Assembly (NCBI GenBank): GCA_027574665.1
Contig: CM050668.1
Span: forward strand, 3,478,001 to 3,542,000
Direction of reading: 5' to 3'
DNA from: Rhynochetos jubatus
Lineage: Eukaryota > Chordata > Aves > Eurypygiformes > Rhynochetidae
DNA: 64,000 nucleotides
Part shown: positions 1-12,935 of the stretch, one piece after another
Numbering within the stretch: position 1 is the first letter of the stretch
Layout of the letters: each line of letters starts with the position of its first letter
Notes under the pieces: model-generated
What the model saw: only the letters and a program-made list of their open reading frames with translations
Told to the model about the DNA's origin: nothing
Database searches by the model: none
Position numbers and translations under genes: made by a program

Positions 1-764
1 TGCTGCAGAGAATGCCTGGGCTGGAGCTGGTCTACACAAATACATCTCCCAGGCCTGCGAGAGGGGAAACTGTAAAACAGCAGGATGGAAATAGGAAAGT
101 CAAGGCAGGGCCCCAAAAAACTGTTGTAAGAGGCAGTCCTGAAGAACTCATAGCATCCTATTTAGATGATATCTTCTGCCCAGCATTCGCATTGGTCACA
201 AGTATCTTCCCCGTGACAAAGCTGTGCAAGTCATCCTTGAAAACAGCAACAAAAATCACAGCACACATCCATTACTGCTGTTCGCTGGAAAGCCTCACAT
301 GTGATCTGTCAGACAGAGATCTCCAAACAACCCCTCACTTTGGTACCAAAGTACTGTTTATGGAAACCCCTGTCTTCAACACTTCTGCCCCTAAGGCTTC
401 TCGTCATTGTTGAAAACGAAGATTCCAGGTATCCGAGTTGCTTTAGCGTTTCTGCAAGCATCACCCACTGAACCCACAGCCACAGCTGGACCATCTCCGA
501 AAGCCAGGCACGCTACCTACGAGCTCCTACAGGCATTATACCCCAGGGCTGTCATCGGCTCACAGGGGCATCGTGGGCTGTGGTCAAAGGTTCACTATAC
601 TGTGAACATGAGGCAGACACCAGTGAGACAGCAGCATACCCATTTTTTGCCTTTTTCTGAAATATTTTTCTTCTGCTCTGCAGAAGGCAGCTCCCTTGCA
701 GTCAAACGGGAAAGAGCGTCTTACTCAGCCGGCAAACTGCTGATAAGGCATATCTATCATGATC

Positions 765-875
765 GTGATCGTCAGCACTTACATAGCACTTTTCATCCTT
801 AAAGCTCTTTGCAAACACTAACTAATCAGATTAACCTTTTCCAATTAAAGTTACAGCGAGAGCTTTGGAAGACCC
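765..875 (+). mobile_element. MIR-like SINE fragment
   Basis: The order of short blocks (a 'tagcacttttcatcc' block, then 'gctctttgcaaacactaa', then an A/T-rich stretch) follows the 5' half of MIR-type SINEs, where a 'cacctttcat' block precedes 'gctttacaaacattaa'. The copy is strongly diverged, so the exact subfamily and ends are uncertain. Confidence 0.4.
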
Positions 876-3800
876 ATCCTGACACAGAAGGGCTCATTTC
901 CCAGTTCCCCATTTGGAACTAAACCTCCTCTCGTTCAGGCAAAAAGGGTCTTGCCAGGAATTCATCTGGCCAACCTGCAGCTAAGCAGACTGCCTGTGCA
1001 CTGTTTGGTACACGGCTGCATCTCTGCATTTCAGCAAGATCTGTCGTTTACGCTAACGGAGATGTAGGAGAACTGGGGCAGGATACGGGTGAAGACTGCC
1101 TCGTTTCTCTGTGCACCCGTTTTGTCGTGACTCCATTAGCTTTGCATTAGACAGCATCGCTTTCCCTTCCACGGCAAAGGGCACGAGGACTGAACCTAAG
1201 CTTGCAACAGGGCAGAAACATGAAGCAAAACAAACCAGAATCCTTATTTTCTGATGATTAGACATAAGCAAAGGCAATGCATCCCAGCCTTCCTGAACTA
1301 ACCAAGTGCCACCTGTACAGTCACAAGACAGAACCATCCCCAAATTCCAAGTCCCTGATACGCTGTACCCCAGGCGCAACAGATCTCAGAACCCAGAATG
1401 TACGAGCTGTGTGTCTTGCCCTCCAAGTGCACGGAAGCAGGAGACTAAGCATGCTCTTTCTGGGGCCAAATGTAATTGGATTCCAAGGCAAAGCCCTGGC
1501 TGAAAGAAACGGATTATGCCATGTGGAGAAAAGCACAAGGAAGGACTGGCAGTCACTTTACCCTATTTCTGAAGGGGAAAGCAGTGTCTAAACCTTAGAT
1601 TTCATTGATTTGTAATGAAGTGGTGCAATTCCCCTCCCTTTCTTCACCAGATAGTAAAACTGGTGGTTGGTATATCTACCTACTTCCCTCTCATACTGTC
1701 ATGCGAACCATTTCTTTCCTGATGATCAGCTGCCTAGCACTGCAGCACAACAGCTGAAGAAAGCAGTGCACAGGCATCTGCAGAGCCAGAGACATAAATG
1801 ATACCCACCCAGAATAACGTAAGAGCAATCCCTTAATGTTGTTTGCCGACCCCTCTGTCCAGGCTTCCTAAGCATCAATGCTCTAGGACAAGTAGTAAAA
1901 CAGGAAATACTACAACTGCATTTATCTAACAGAGAAATGAACACACACGCAGACACAAATTATCTGCTGCACACAGCCTTGTGAAAAAGCATTTCATAAG
2001 CATTCATTTATTTGACCTCGTAACACATTTAACGTCAGCAAAACCATTTTGACCTTTTAGAAGTGGACAAAAAAACCCCAACAAACCTCAACTGAGATGA
2101 TATCAGAGCACAGATTAAGATTAATTGCAATTCCTGTTTGCAGTACTGTGCTGAGAAGGCAAACCAAATCGATCTCTTAGCATAAGGCAGGGGACAGATT
2201 AGACTTGTGAGCTAAGATCATAGTTGGAAATCTAGGCAAGACACTGCCTTGGAAAAAGCTTCAGCTAAGCTCCTACGTGGTGGCCAGACTTCACAAAGGC
2301 ACTCCCTCCATACAGCACACAGCCTGACAGTCCGGCTGCTGATGTACACTGTCTACCAAGAGCTCTGCCCTCACCACAGTAAGGAAGAGGAGGGAAAAAC
2401 AATAGGAGATGCATTCTTACCCTATGAGCACAGCTAGTAGCCTGCAAGGACCAATTTCTGCCTTGAATATCATCCTGAAAGGTATTAAACAGGATCCATG
2501 GTTCTCCACAACGCAAAAAACCAATCTTATTGGGTTTTTTTCTCTCCTAGTAGCAAACACATTTGAATTAAAATACATTTAACAGCTAACAGTGCATTCA
2601 TTCTACTGTAGAACAAAGGCACCGGGATGATTTTAAGCTGTGCCTCTATTTTCTCAGAATGGGTTCACGTTCATCAGCCCCACTGACAGCAGGCATTAGT
2701 GGAGTCATTCCATTCACTTAAAAAGAGATGCTTTGATTACTTTATCATCATGCCCAGTACTGCTAGAGAGATGCGTATCTGTCACCAGCAACACAATCCA
2801 GCATTTTACTATTCTTCAAAAGAAATTTATCCCTGGGATGGATGCGCTCAAGTCAATGGAACAGAAATCTCTGCATATTAATCAGTCCATGAGAAGTCAG
2901 AAAACTGGTTTAAACTAAAACGAATGAATTCCAGGGAAAAAGCGTATCAACATCATTTATCGGTGAGAATCAGCAGAACATACTGCTTGCATGCACTGCG
3001 TATGTTAGGGCTGCCCTACTTAATCCTGCTAAGTTTTAAGCAGATTCCACCCCCATGAAGGAAAATCCAAGACACACATTTTGACATTCAGACAACACTT
3101 TGGTTTAGTATTCACCCTCCACCTGCCCAGCAGCCACTTTTCACACGAAGCTGTTAGCAATTCAAGAAACAAAAAAGGAGAAATACCAAGTCAGTGCCAA
3201 ACACTTGCCAGACAAGGCTACTGCTTGTGAGTCCATATGCCACAGCAGCAGAGAACAAACGCTATCACACACAAGTCTAGTTTTGCATAAAACCCATGTG
3301 CAACACAGCTCAGACACAAATGTTCCTGTTCATTCCGGCAGGACAAACAGGTTTGTTGGGTCTGAGGGTTTGTTTTATGGATTATTTGATTTTTAAGATA
3401 AAGTTTAGTCCGTTAAACACTACTTAGAACACAGCAAATGCTACAGAAAGCTGACTGTAGTAGCTGTGGAAAAATTTCACCTATTTGGAAACCCAACCCT
3501 TCTTCTTTGGTGTCTCTTCTCAATAACTGAGAGAGCTACAGATGTATTTATGCTGAATGCAGTGAAAGCACAAAAGAATTGAGTTTGGAGAGTTTTCTGT
3601 TTCTACAAGGTCACAAACTGTAGCAGCCTGCCTTGTTCCAGGGTCTTAGCATGATTCTAAAAAGCCACAAGAGGTAAGGAGCATGTTCTTGATATGGAAA
3701 CTGCCTTAATGCTGCTGAACGCACGGCAGTTTGAAAGACGAGGGGTAGTCTCCAAGTTGAGGGGCTGAAACTGGAGCCTGGGTTTAAGGCCCACTTTTGC

Positions 3801-6599
3801 CAGTCTTCCCTATGGAATATAGGTTAGTGTCGGAATTTCAGGTGCTGAACCCTCAGAGACCCCTGGCACAGCTAAGGAGCTTTCATACTCCTGATGATGC
3901 AGCACCACAACAAGAGATCCTGGCCTGGGGCAGCGCTGGAGAGCCCTCACTACCACAGAGGACTGTGACAGCTTTGGAAGAGATGAAGCTTGATCATCTG
4001 AAGGGAGGAGGGTAGGAGGTACATTGTGAAAGGCCCTGAAAGAAAGAATGACCAGTCTGAGTTTAGACACAGAATACAAGGGAAAGCCAAAAAAGGGGTT
4101 TAAATAGTACAGGGGTGTACACAATGTACCTTTGCTCCTTCAGTATCAAGTTTCTGAAATGCACCACTTTCAAACACTCAATGACACTGCATGCAGCTTA
4201 GCTGTACTAGCACCATCAACAAAAGTCATTACTGATACATGAACCGGAAAGCATCCTTCTCCAACGCCTGCACTCCTTCAGCTCATTCTCCAAGACCCAC
4301 AAGCCCTTGGAAACAGGAAAATAATAAGAGAGACAGCGCAGGAGGAATCCTCTGCCATTACTTTCATCAGATGTATGGACACAGCTGCAATCCAAGTAAG
4401 CGTATAGAGCAGGCGTCTCACTTAGGCCACCTTCAAGTACAAATATATTAACCCCTCCTTTATTCCTCTGGCTATCTCCTAGCAAACCGCTTCATTCCCG
4501 CAGGCCCCAGTTCTCTTCTGCACACCAGAGATGGAAGGCAAAAGGCGATGCTGATGGCAATGATCCATGCAGACAATTGCCAGGTAACCACTAGAGGGCC
4601 AAAAGAGATTCAGCGAGAAGCAATTAAAGACTATCTGGCCATAATGAATGAGGGACAGGCCCCACGCCAACCGTGCTGCACCTGCCCTGCTCCACGTACC
4701 ATCGCCAGCCCGGTGGCAAACATGGCTCTTGTCCCCGCTGCTGGAGAGCTGCTAATACTAAACCCCACGGAACTATCACTGCAGTTACATTCACTGTGTT
4801 TTAGAGGCTGGGCTGCTTTCTAACGTTTTAAGAAACAGCAGTATGTCAGGCTACGGACTGTCACAACTCTTGTCACGAAGACTGATGCAGTGATGCTCCT
4901 GGTGTCTCTGACGGAGAGGCTGTCTGCGAAGATGATGTGGAATGTACATAAAAATGAGTTGAAACTTAAAAGGAACCAATATCAAATATTTCAAACTCAC
5001 TTTGGGGTGAAACTTTTTTTAGGCCTGTCTAGCTTTCTCACTGTATGCACTATTCATCCATAGCTTATTAAAACCAATTTTTTAAAATCTTAAAAGTTGT
5101 TCTTTACACAGTTGATTTACCCTGTCAATTTGGAGATGAAATCAAATGTAAGAGTTTCACCTTTTCTTTTTTTAAATAGGCAACATCCACACTAGCATAT
5201 TTACAGGTTCTCAAGTGCAACTGTGGGTGAGAAGCACATCACAGAGTCCTGCACTCAAAGCAAAAGCTTGCTTGTACCCAACTACAGCGCACAACAGACG
5301 GGAAAGCGCAGGAACTGGTTAAAGTAACTCAGTGAGGAGGGTGCAGAGATGCTTCTTTCCCGGCCAGAGACCAGGTGACCATGGGAACCTCCTGACTTTA
5401 CCTGCCACTCTAAGGCTGGACTCTGCCCATTCAGAGTCAGAACTGCTAACTCACCTCTGCCCGTGATGCAGAACAAAGCACACTATTCAAACAACCTGCT
5501 CACACACCACAGGGAAGCAAGGAAGGGAAACCATGCTGGAAGTTTTCACCAAATTCTTCCCTTTCCAATTTCATCTCAAAAGGCACAGGACAGCTAGGAC
5601 AGACATCTCTCAGGGCTGGCTGCAAAATCTGTTACCTTTTCTGGTCCTGTCTGCGAAACCACAGGGACTGCAAGATTCAGCCTCTACAGAGGAATGACTG
5701 ACACCTCCGGCTGAATTCTCTTCCCACTCTCCCACGAGTTGCCTGGCAGCAGTATCCTCGCATGCAGAAGAGCCTGCACTGCTGATAACAAGCAGCGTGG
5801 TGAGCATTATAGCTACAAGCTGCCCACCTTCGCTTTGCAGGTACGCTCCACCACAGCTGAGTGCTGTAGCCAGTTACAGCCGATGCTGGCGCGTGCTACC
5901 CAACGCAGGACGAAACATACGTGTGGACAAGCATCAGGGTTGGCCAGGACATACTTGAAACCAGACAGCTCTTACTCTTGCTCCTACCAGAAAATCCCAC
6001 TTGTGCCACAAATCAACAAAAACTGCAAGCTGAGCTAATTTAAAATGCAAATGGCTCCATTTTCTCCTTTACATTTTGCAAAAAGTAATGCCAGCATCCC
6101 CTGCAATGGGGTCAGCAGCCCTTCATCCCACTGCCCCAGTGGACATGATGCACGCGAGTGAGACAACAGCAACAGCTCAAATGCACTTACCAGATGTAGC
6201 TCTTCAATTCATACCCATCCTTCCACGCAATGGTCACACCTGGAGCCACAGACCAAGGACACCACACTCTGCCACTATTACGCATATACAGCATTCTACA
6301 AAGTGAGAGACAACCCTCACCTTGCTATTCTAGTACCAACCTGAATGAAAGGCATCAAGGAAAAGCTCTTCCCATCCAGCTGACCAATTACTGACAAAAT
6401 GGAACCACTCTTGATCTTCCCAACTTCTCTTCCTCATTTGTTTTAACTGCAGAACACTAGCTATCCAAATCATCCCCTACCATTGCTTTTTTTGGGTCCT
6501 GCTTAAACTGGCCTATTATCTCCCATTCTGGCAAATGACTAGAATTCAATTAATTTGGTCTGTTGGACGGATCACCTGTTTCCCTGATAAAGGCTAGGT

Positions 6600-7350
6600 A
6601 CTGACAGGGAACACGGTGAGAACATTCATCTATTGTGAGTATCCTTCTTATATCGTCACTCATTTTAGTTGGAAGAAGGATCTACCACAGCTGCCTGTCA
6701 TGACCTAGTATTTGTGAGCTCCCCTTGTCAAAGCCTCTAAGTTTTCATCTGCTCCGAGGGTTCTTCCCAGGGGCATCTTTTAACTAACCTTGCCCTGCCC
6801 AGATGCAATCCGTCACGGGAGAGACAGCAACTTGATCTTCTACTCTGGTACGTCTGTCTCTTTGTGAGTGAGGCTTTTAAGGATAAGACGTTGAATTCTG
6901 ACCCATCCCTGCCAGCAACACTTTATGCAACAGTTTACAGTAACGAGGTACATACTTTCCATGGCAGGTCAGTCATCATCCTTCTAGCTTTCATTTAGCA
7001 ACCCGTATGTCAAGGGGGCAAAGCCAGGTGAAGATTTATAGCCTGAATCTCCACAGGACAGACACTTTATAAGTGAATGTAGTTCAAGATGGTCAAGTCA
7101 GCTGTTACCCTGCCAGTTTCTGTCATTAGTTCCTCCTGGATATCCTCACGAGTCTGCATGTTACTGCCAAGGTATGTGAACTGACTCACCTCTTACAGCT
7201 CTGTGCCTACCAACGCATGCTTGAGCTGGGAGTTCCTGGGATTCTCCTTATGGTTCCCCCCTCCAGTTAATTATTAACTCCATCCTTTTTTGTGATGCTA
7301 GACAATCTGTTTTTAATAACATATTGCTCGAGCCATCCTTTAGTAATATT
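6600..7350 (-). mobile_element. Decayed non-LTR retrotransposon (LINE) reverse-transcriptase relic
   Basis: On the minus strand around 7163-7210 one frame reads VGTEL, a stop, then EVSQFTYLGSNMQ, continuing with TREDIQEELM. The phrase 'evxxFTYLGSxxxxxxdixxEI' is the characteristic block following the catalytic domain of LINE reverse transcriptases. In the same direction, further upstream (7260-7350), another frame gives weaker similarity to the preceding 'glkIN..KTk.m' block. Stops and frame changes are frequent, so this is a fossil with no coding capacity. The limits are rough. CR1 is the dominant avian LINE, but this phrase looks more like RTE- or other early-branching LINEs; the family is not settled. 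Confidence 0.55.
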
Positions 7351-10300
7351 TCATCAGTGAAACTTCAATCTTCCGGAGTCCTGCGGCTGAGCTGCGCAAC
7401 GCCTAGGTCAACCACGCTACGTTTTTGTCCTCATAACGAAATCGCTGCCAATGTGAAACAGGAGAAGTGAGAGTGCAGCTTTGACAGCACTCTGTCTTCC
7501 CTCTCAAGAGGATCAAAAAGTTCTCTGAAGGGCAAATTCAAAGCATCCTTGGCTTTTGAAACTTTTAATAGCCTTTGCTCGACCTCGGGGGTTCAGTTCC
7601 GTACAAGTCACAACGGCAGGAAAAAAGAGACAGTCAAAAAGCTCCATATTTTTCTGAGTCAGCACATCACACCTTTTAACATGCCATACCAACACTTGAA
7701 CAGATATAAAAGAAAATCTCTGGCTGGACATGCAAGCCCACACGGAAACCGGAAGGCAGCTCTTACAGGTTACATTCCCATAACTTCCAATGACTCACAC
7801 TGCCTGGCATTCATTTGTTAAAGCAAGAGTGAAGAAGGGATAATAGCTATTTACTAAAAACAGAGGAGTGTGATTAGCTTTAATTAGCATTGTCAAGTGA
7901 CTTCAGACTGTCAGGTACAAGATGTGGGAGAACTAAGTCTCATTAATTATGTTATTTCCTGCAGCCTTAAGTGGCTTGGCCAGTCCAGCAACACTTCCGG
8001 AGACGAAGCTGCTCCCAACGTCCGATACATCCCGTATCCGTGGGTGAAAACGCTCTCAGACCAGGCCTGGCAGACGTGGCTATCAAGCAGAGGGTCACAA
8101 AGCCAGAATGCAAGAATAATCAGCTTAGTATGTACTGCAAGACAGCCACCTGCCCTGACAAACGAGGACCGAAAAGGCAAATGAGACATTGCAGAAAAGA
8201 GACTTGGAGAGAGAACCAGCTGCCAAACTTTGTGCAGGATGAAGAGTAGGGACTGGTGGGGGCAACAGGGACAGTGATTCAGGCCCAGGACCCAGCACTC
8301 CTGGGCAGCAGCCCACCCAGAAAACACTATTTTCTTCTGCTACAAGATGACAAACTATTTTTTGGGAAAAAGAGATCCAGACCCTCAACTGGCATCATAC
8401 CACCAACAGACATGCTGAGTTACCAGATAAAGACCTGTTCTAAAGAACTGAAAAATCTAAAAAAAATGAAAAAAGCCAGAATAGTCCATCTCTTCTATAG
8501 ATCTGCCCTGGCTTCTGGAATGAAAGGAAATCCTTAGCCTTTAGTTACTGTGTTTAGATCCAGAAGACAAGACCTCTGAATCAACAAGCACAGAAAAGAG
8601 GGAACATCCTGAAGGACCAATCCACAGGTCTCTGCCCAGGAGGGGAAAAAAGGAAGCTGTGTATTTTGCCACAGTTTGAAAGCGATAAATACTCACTGCT
8701 GCGCCATTCTGCCTTCAACGTCAGCAGTCAGCTTCAAAGCAGCTGAGACCCAAACTCTCAATGTCTCCAGTCCAGACTCCACTTTGCGATCCCGCCTGAA
8801 GCTCACTGCAGAGAAGACTCTGCTTAAGCTCAGGCAAACAAGGTTTGCCAGTTAATGACTGAAGCCCAATGAAAGCCTAGTTCTATTGGCATTTCTTCAA
8901 GAGGCTTCCATGCACATGGTCAGAGGCAAGGCCATGATGCAAGAACAACAAATAAATGCTTTTTATTCTTCTGCAATCCTTGCAATGCTTGTGCAGTACC
9001 ACGCTAGATCAAGGAGCTCACACTTTCTAAACTGCTAGCCAGGACCTACACCAGAGTGACCAGTTCCCTAATTAAATTCTCCCTCAGCAACAGGTATTCA
9101 ATCCATGAGTCAAGGAGCCTTTGAGGGAATGTGGATTTACAGGTAGTGACGCAGTCTTCCTCAATACAACCCTGATTCGACTACCCACACCAAACAGCAA
9201 AGAAAGGAAATCACTTATTCAAATCTGTGGATCCAGGGGACGTAAGGGACCAACACAGTTTTGCCAGTTATTCTGATCCTGGCACCACAGAAGAGGCACC
9301 TGCCAAGAAAGTTGTTACAGAAACAAAAAAAAGCAGCACTTGACATCATCAGATCTCTGCCCTCCCTCCCGCCAGCATTCCCCACGTCAGCCTCAAAGCA
9401 CAAGGCTCACGTTTAAAAGGTCTTTCAGAAGGAAACTAGAATCAGGGATCCAGTGAGAAAAGGAGAACATATTAATTCCATGTCCAAGCAAGCCATTAAA
9501 GCAAGCAATGTTTACAAGAAACCAGAGGTGGGACCCCAACGCAATGAGATCTTCAGGAGAATCAATGGGAGGGCTCTGCAAGAACAGAGCCACAGAAGGC
9601 ATCCTCTCCAGGCAGGATCCTCTCACGGATTACAAGTAGAGGTCTCTCAGTATCTGCTTGTTTACAGCCACCTAACTCACCAAAGGCCTCTCTGTGCTAC
9701 CCAGCATAAGCTTTAAGTAACCGTAAACGCATTAGCAGAAAATCCTTATCTGGAGCACGTAGCAGGCCCTGAGAAAGGCAATGTCAGGAAAGCAGGTGTA
9801 CCAGCACACCCTTTGCTTCAAAACACCAGTTTGATGGGCCTTCCTCTTTCTGTACTTTTAACACACAGGTCAGAAAGAAGTAGGAACAGATTCACTCTGG
9901 TCAACTGTCGGGGGAATGGGCAGAGGATTCAGCTTCTTTTTCTGTATCAAGAAAATCGTATTTCCAACCAGAACATTTCAAGTTCTTCTCACTTAAAAAT
10001 GCTCATTACAATCTGAAGCTACAGACCCGTAGTTCACTCCATGGCTACGTCTGCGATCTCAAACTTCTCAGGCTTTTTTGGATCAAACCCAGAAGTTTCT
10101 GTGGAGAAGCACAAGACAAAGAACCCTTGACGTTTACCTTCTGACCCTAGACCTCAGCACAGTGCTCCACAGAAGAGGAAGCTGCTACACCCTTAACCAG
10201 AGGCTAGAGCAACACCACAGACCAGCCCGAGGTACTCCTGCTCCCGGGGGGGAGGCAGTTTCAGTGCACCACAGCAGAACTGCGGGCCTTTATCACCAAG

Positions 10301-11159
10301 CATCACCCAGTGCTGAGGATGCCCTCTCCGCAGGCCGATCCAGGCGCCCTGCAACCTCTCTTGGCACAGCAGGCACGGTGTCGCGGCTGTAGCGCAGAGC
10401 CTGCAGCTGAGGAAGGCCTGGCCTGCAGGGACTCCGGCAGCAGTGTTGGTAAACAGAGCAGCGGCAGGGCACCGCTCCCTGGTCAGCTGCCAGCCGTCCG
10501 GGCTGTGCTGGCCACGCTGCCCCCAGCGCCCGGGCGAAGACGCTGTGCCTGTCCCCGGAGCCACGAGCCCCGGGCTCGCACACGGCTCTGTGTCGGGCAC
10601 GGGCCTCATCCGGGAGGTTCGGGCTTTTATTACATACTGACCTGCTACAGCGAGAGGGTCGGTGAGAAAGGGCCATCCCCTCCTCCTCCGGCGGCTGCCC
10701 GGCACGGCCGGCCCCTGCCCCGCTCCCGCAGGTCCCTCCTGTTGATCCGCTCCCTCCCGGGAAGCGCCCGGGAACGGCGCTTCCCTCTCGCCCCCGGCCG
10801 CTCTCCGGAGCTCGGACCCGCTGCCCTCCCCGCCTCCAGCCCCTCGCCCGGCCCCGCGAGACAAAGGCCGCCGCTCGCCGAGCCCGGTTCGCCCGCTGCC
10901 GGCTCTGCGGGTGCCGCAGGCCCCCGTCTCCCAAGGGGGCTTCTGCCCCCCACCCCAGGGCAGGCGGCCCCGAGGAATCGCCCCCCAACCCGCGCAGCCG
11001 CCCCCGCCCCCCCACTGCTGGGGTGGGGGGGGAAGGAAACACGGGAGGCGGCTGTGGCGCAGCTCCGCGCGGCGGCCCGGCCCCGGCCCTACCGCCGCCC
11101 CCCCCCCCCCGGCCGCGCCGCAGGGCCCCGCCGCCCGGCCCTACGCCCACCGCACTCAC

Positions 11160-11237
11160 CCCGCGGCGCAGCCGCCTCCAGCGCGTCCCCGAGGCAGACG
11201 GAGCGCGGCAGCCGAAGCACCAACGGCCCCGCAGCGC
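11160..11237 (-). other. YPEL2: Putative YPEL2 exon 1 (5' untranslated)
   Basis: The minus strand carries a TATAAG box at 11263-11268, predicting a start near 11237, and a strong splice donor (G|GTGAGTGCG) whose exon side ends at 11160. This defines a short non-coding first exon of about 78 nt inside the CpG island. The assignment to YPEL2 rests on conserved order: in mammals YPEL2 follows GDPD1 in the same orientation and has a non-coding first exon. The transcription start itself is a prediction. Confidence 0.45.
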
Positions 11238-11262
11238 CCGCCCCCTCCCGCCGGCTCGGGCC

Positions 11263-11268
11263 CTTATA
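11263..11268 (-). promoter_or_regulatory. YPEL2: TATA box (TATAAG) of the putative YPEL2 promoter
   Basis: TATAAG reads on the minus strand within GC-rich surroundings, about 100 nt upstream of the proposed exon 1 donor. A TATA element in a CpG-island promoter is somewhat unusual, but its position fits the exon model. Confidence 0.4.
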
Positions 11269-11769
11269 GCCGCTCCCGCGAGCCTGCCGGCGCTGAGCGG
11301 CACCGCCGCGCGCCAATCCCCACCCGCTGGCACATAGCAACACCCCGCCGGTTGGCTGCGGCCAGCCGCAGCCCATTTCTCCGAGACCAATCAGAACGCG
11401 AGGCCGGCAGGGGCGCTCCCGCCCTCCCGGGCGCGCACACGGCCGCACGCTTCACCACCCCCCCCCGCGGCCTGCCTCGCGCACACCGCAGCTGGGCCCG
11501 CGGCAGCCAATGGGAGCGGCCCTGGCGCTGCCGGCGTGGAGCGCGCGGGGGGGGAATAACAAACAGCCGCGGTGCTTCTTAAAGGCGCAGGCGCCGCGCA
11601 CGCGGGAGGCGGGGGGGCACCACGGTGGGGGAGCGGCGGCCCCGCACGGAGCAGGCCCCGGGGGATGCGCGGGGATCAGCGCACCAACCCTGCCGCATCG
11701 CGCGGGACGCCGGCCCGCGACCCCAGCGACGCCCGACGGGCAACGTTGTACTAAGCGGCCGGTTTGTGG

Positions 11770-12412
11770 TCAAAAATGCCAAATCCATAAACCCTCAGAT
11801 GTGTTTGTGGAACTCCCACCAACAGTAACCCGGCTTCCTAAGCCCGCCGTGGGAGAGCAATTAGCGTTTACTAATGAATTTACGAATTGTAAACGAAGAT
11901 AGGACACGTTTCTGCAGGCAATCCCAGCGGCTCGTCCCACCGCCTGCACGCTTTTCTCCAGCGGTGGTCTTGGCCCGGCACTCCCCAACACCCGCAGCCG
12001 CGCCGGTGCCGACCCGGTACGCACACGTGCGTGCACACACAGACGTGCCATCCGGCACCGCACACGCGCGCAGCTAAGCCGGAGAAAAGTGCAAGCGCAC
12101 ACTGGAGCGCCATTACCGCCACGCGCTGTAATTAACAGACACACAGCATGCGTGCGGAGGCTTCTTGCTGCAGGATTTTTAAATTGCGGCTCACGACAGC
12201 GGGTGCACAGCACCCCGCTTCGCACGTGCTGCTAACGGTAACTCATCGCTGCAGAAGGTACAGCTTGGGTATTTGTCCTTTTCTCACAGCACGGGATAAA
12301 AGGTATGCACCTTGTCAGCTGAAGTACCCATGCTTTAGGAGTTTATTCCTGTTCTAACATTCGACTGCTTTAGATATTAAGAATATCTAAATCTAATATC
12401 TATCCTCCCCCT
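11770..12412. other. Intergenic, no gene seen
   Basis: Sequence upstream of the YPEL2 promoter. It contains a CpG-rich, CA/CG-alternating patch near 12.0-12.07 kb and a perfect small inverted repeat at 12369-12391. No exon or RNA gene is recognised. Confidence 0.5.
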
Positions 12413-12935
12413 CTGCTCGGCGCTGGGGAGGCCTCCCCTGGAGTGCTGTGTCCAGCTCGGGGCTCCTCAGCTCCAGAAGGACAAGGAGCTGCTGGAGAGG
12501 GCCCAGCGCAGGGCCACTGCGATGGGGAAGGGGCTGGAGCACCTTCCACCTGAGGAAAGGCTGGGAGAGCTGGGGCTGTTCAGCTTGGAGAAGAGGGGGC
12601 TGAGGGGATCTGATCAATGCTGATCAATATCTGAAGGGGGGGTGTCAGGGGGATGGGGCCAGGCTCTCCTCAGGGGTGCCCAGTGACAGGACCAGGGGCA
12701 ATGGCCATCAACTGGCAAACAGAAGGTTCAGCCTGAACATGAGGAACCCCTTCTGCCCTGGGAGGGTGACAGAGCCCTGGGACAGGCTGCGCAGAGAGGG
12801 GGGAGTCTCCTTCCCTGGAGACTTTCCAAAGCCCCTGGACTTGTTCCTGTGTGATCTGCTCTGGGGGATCCTGCTCTGGCAGGGGGGTGGTCTCTAGAGG
12901 GCCCTTCCACCCCTGACACTCTGTGAGTCTGTGGA
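12413..12935 (+). mobile_element. CR1 LINE 3' fragment
   Basis: The sequence follows the CR1 3' portion in plus orientation: the 'gtgtccagctcggggctcctcag' type opening, 'gagaagagggggctgagggg', 'gtgacagg-accaggggcaatggcc', the 'ggacaggctgcgcagagag' block, and the terminal 'agggcccttccacccctgacactctgtgagtctgtg'. It is 5'-truncated, as most CR1 copies are. It is moderately diverged and lies between YPEL2 and GDPD1. Confidence 0.92.

Larger units (their letters stand above)
1..11159 (-). other. YPEL2: Probable YPEL2 intron 1 (non-coding stretch)
   Basis: No exon with conserved coding sequence was found on either strand of these 11 kb. I looked for the small, highly conserved Yippee protein (CxxC zinc-binding motifs) on the minus strand and did not see it. 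Next to GDPD1 and downstream of the CpG-island promoter at 11.2 kb, the stretch is best read as the first intron of YPEL2, whose first exon is non-coding in mammals. It holds an old MIR-like fragment near 0.8 kb and a decayed LINE reverse-transcriptase relic near 7 kb. The rest is unremarkable. The gene assignment is inferred from synteny. Confidence 0.5.
10300..11760. promoter_or_regulatory. YPEL2: CpG island, YPEL2 promoter region
   Basis: A very GC- and CpG-rich stretch runs from about 10.3 to 11.76 kb. CCAAT motifs occur at about 11315, 11388 and 11506 upstream of the proposed minus-strand start. The long open frames here on both strands result from few A/T-rich stop codons, not from protein coding. 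Divergent non-coding transcription to the right is possible but nothing specific supports it. Confidence 0.65.

Noticed and set aside
1-11159. Search for YPEL2 coding exons on the minus strand
   Set aside because: None of the conserved Yippee blocks could be read; they are presumed to lie left of the window.
10293-11390. Long open frames on both strands (up to 365 codons) in the 10.3-11.4 kb CpG island
   Set aside because: Low-complexity Arg/Gly/Pro/Ala peptides caused by CpG-rich composition; the region fits a promoter and first exon.
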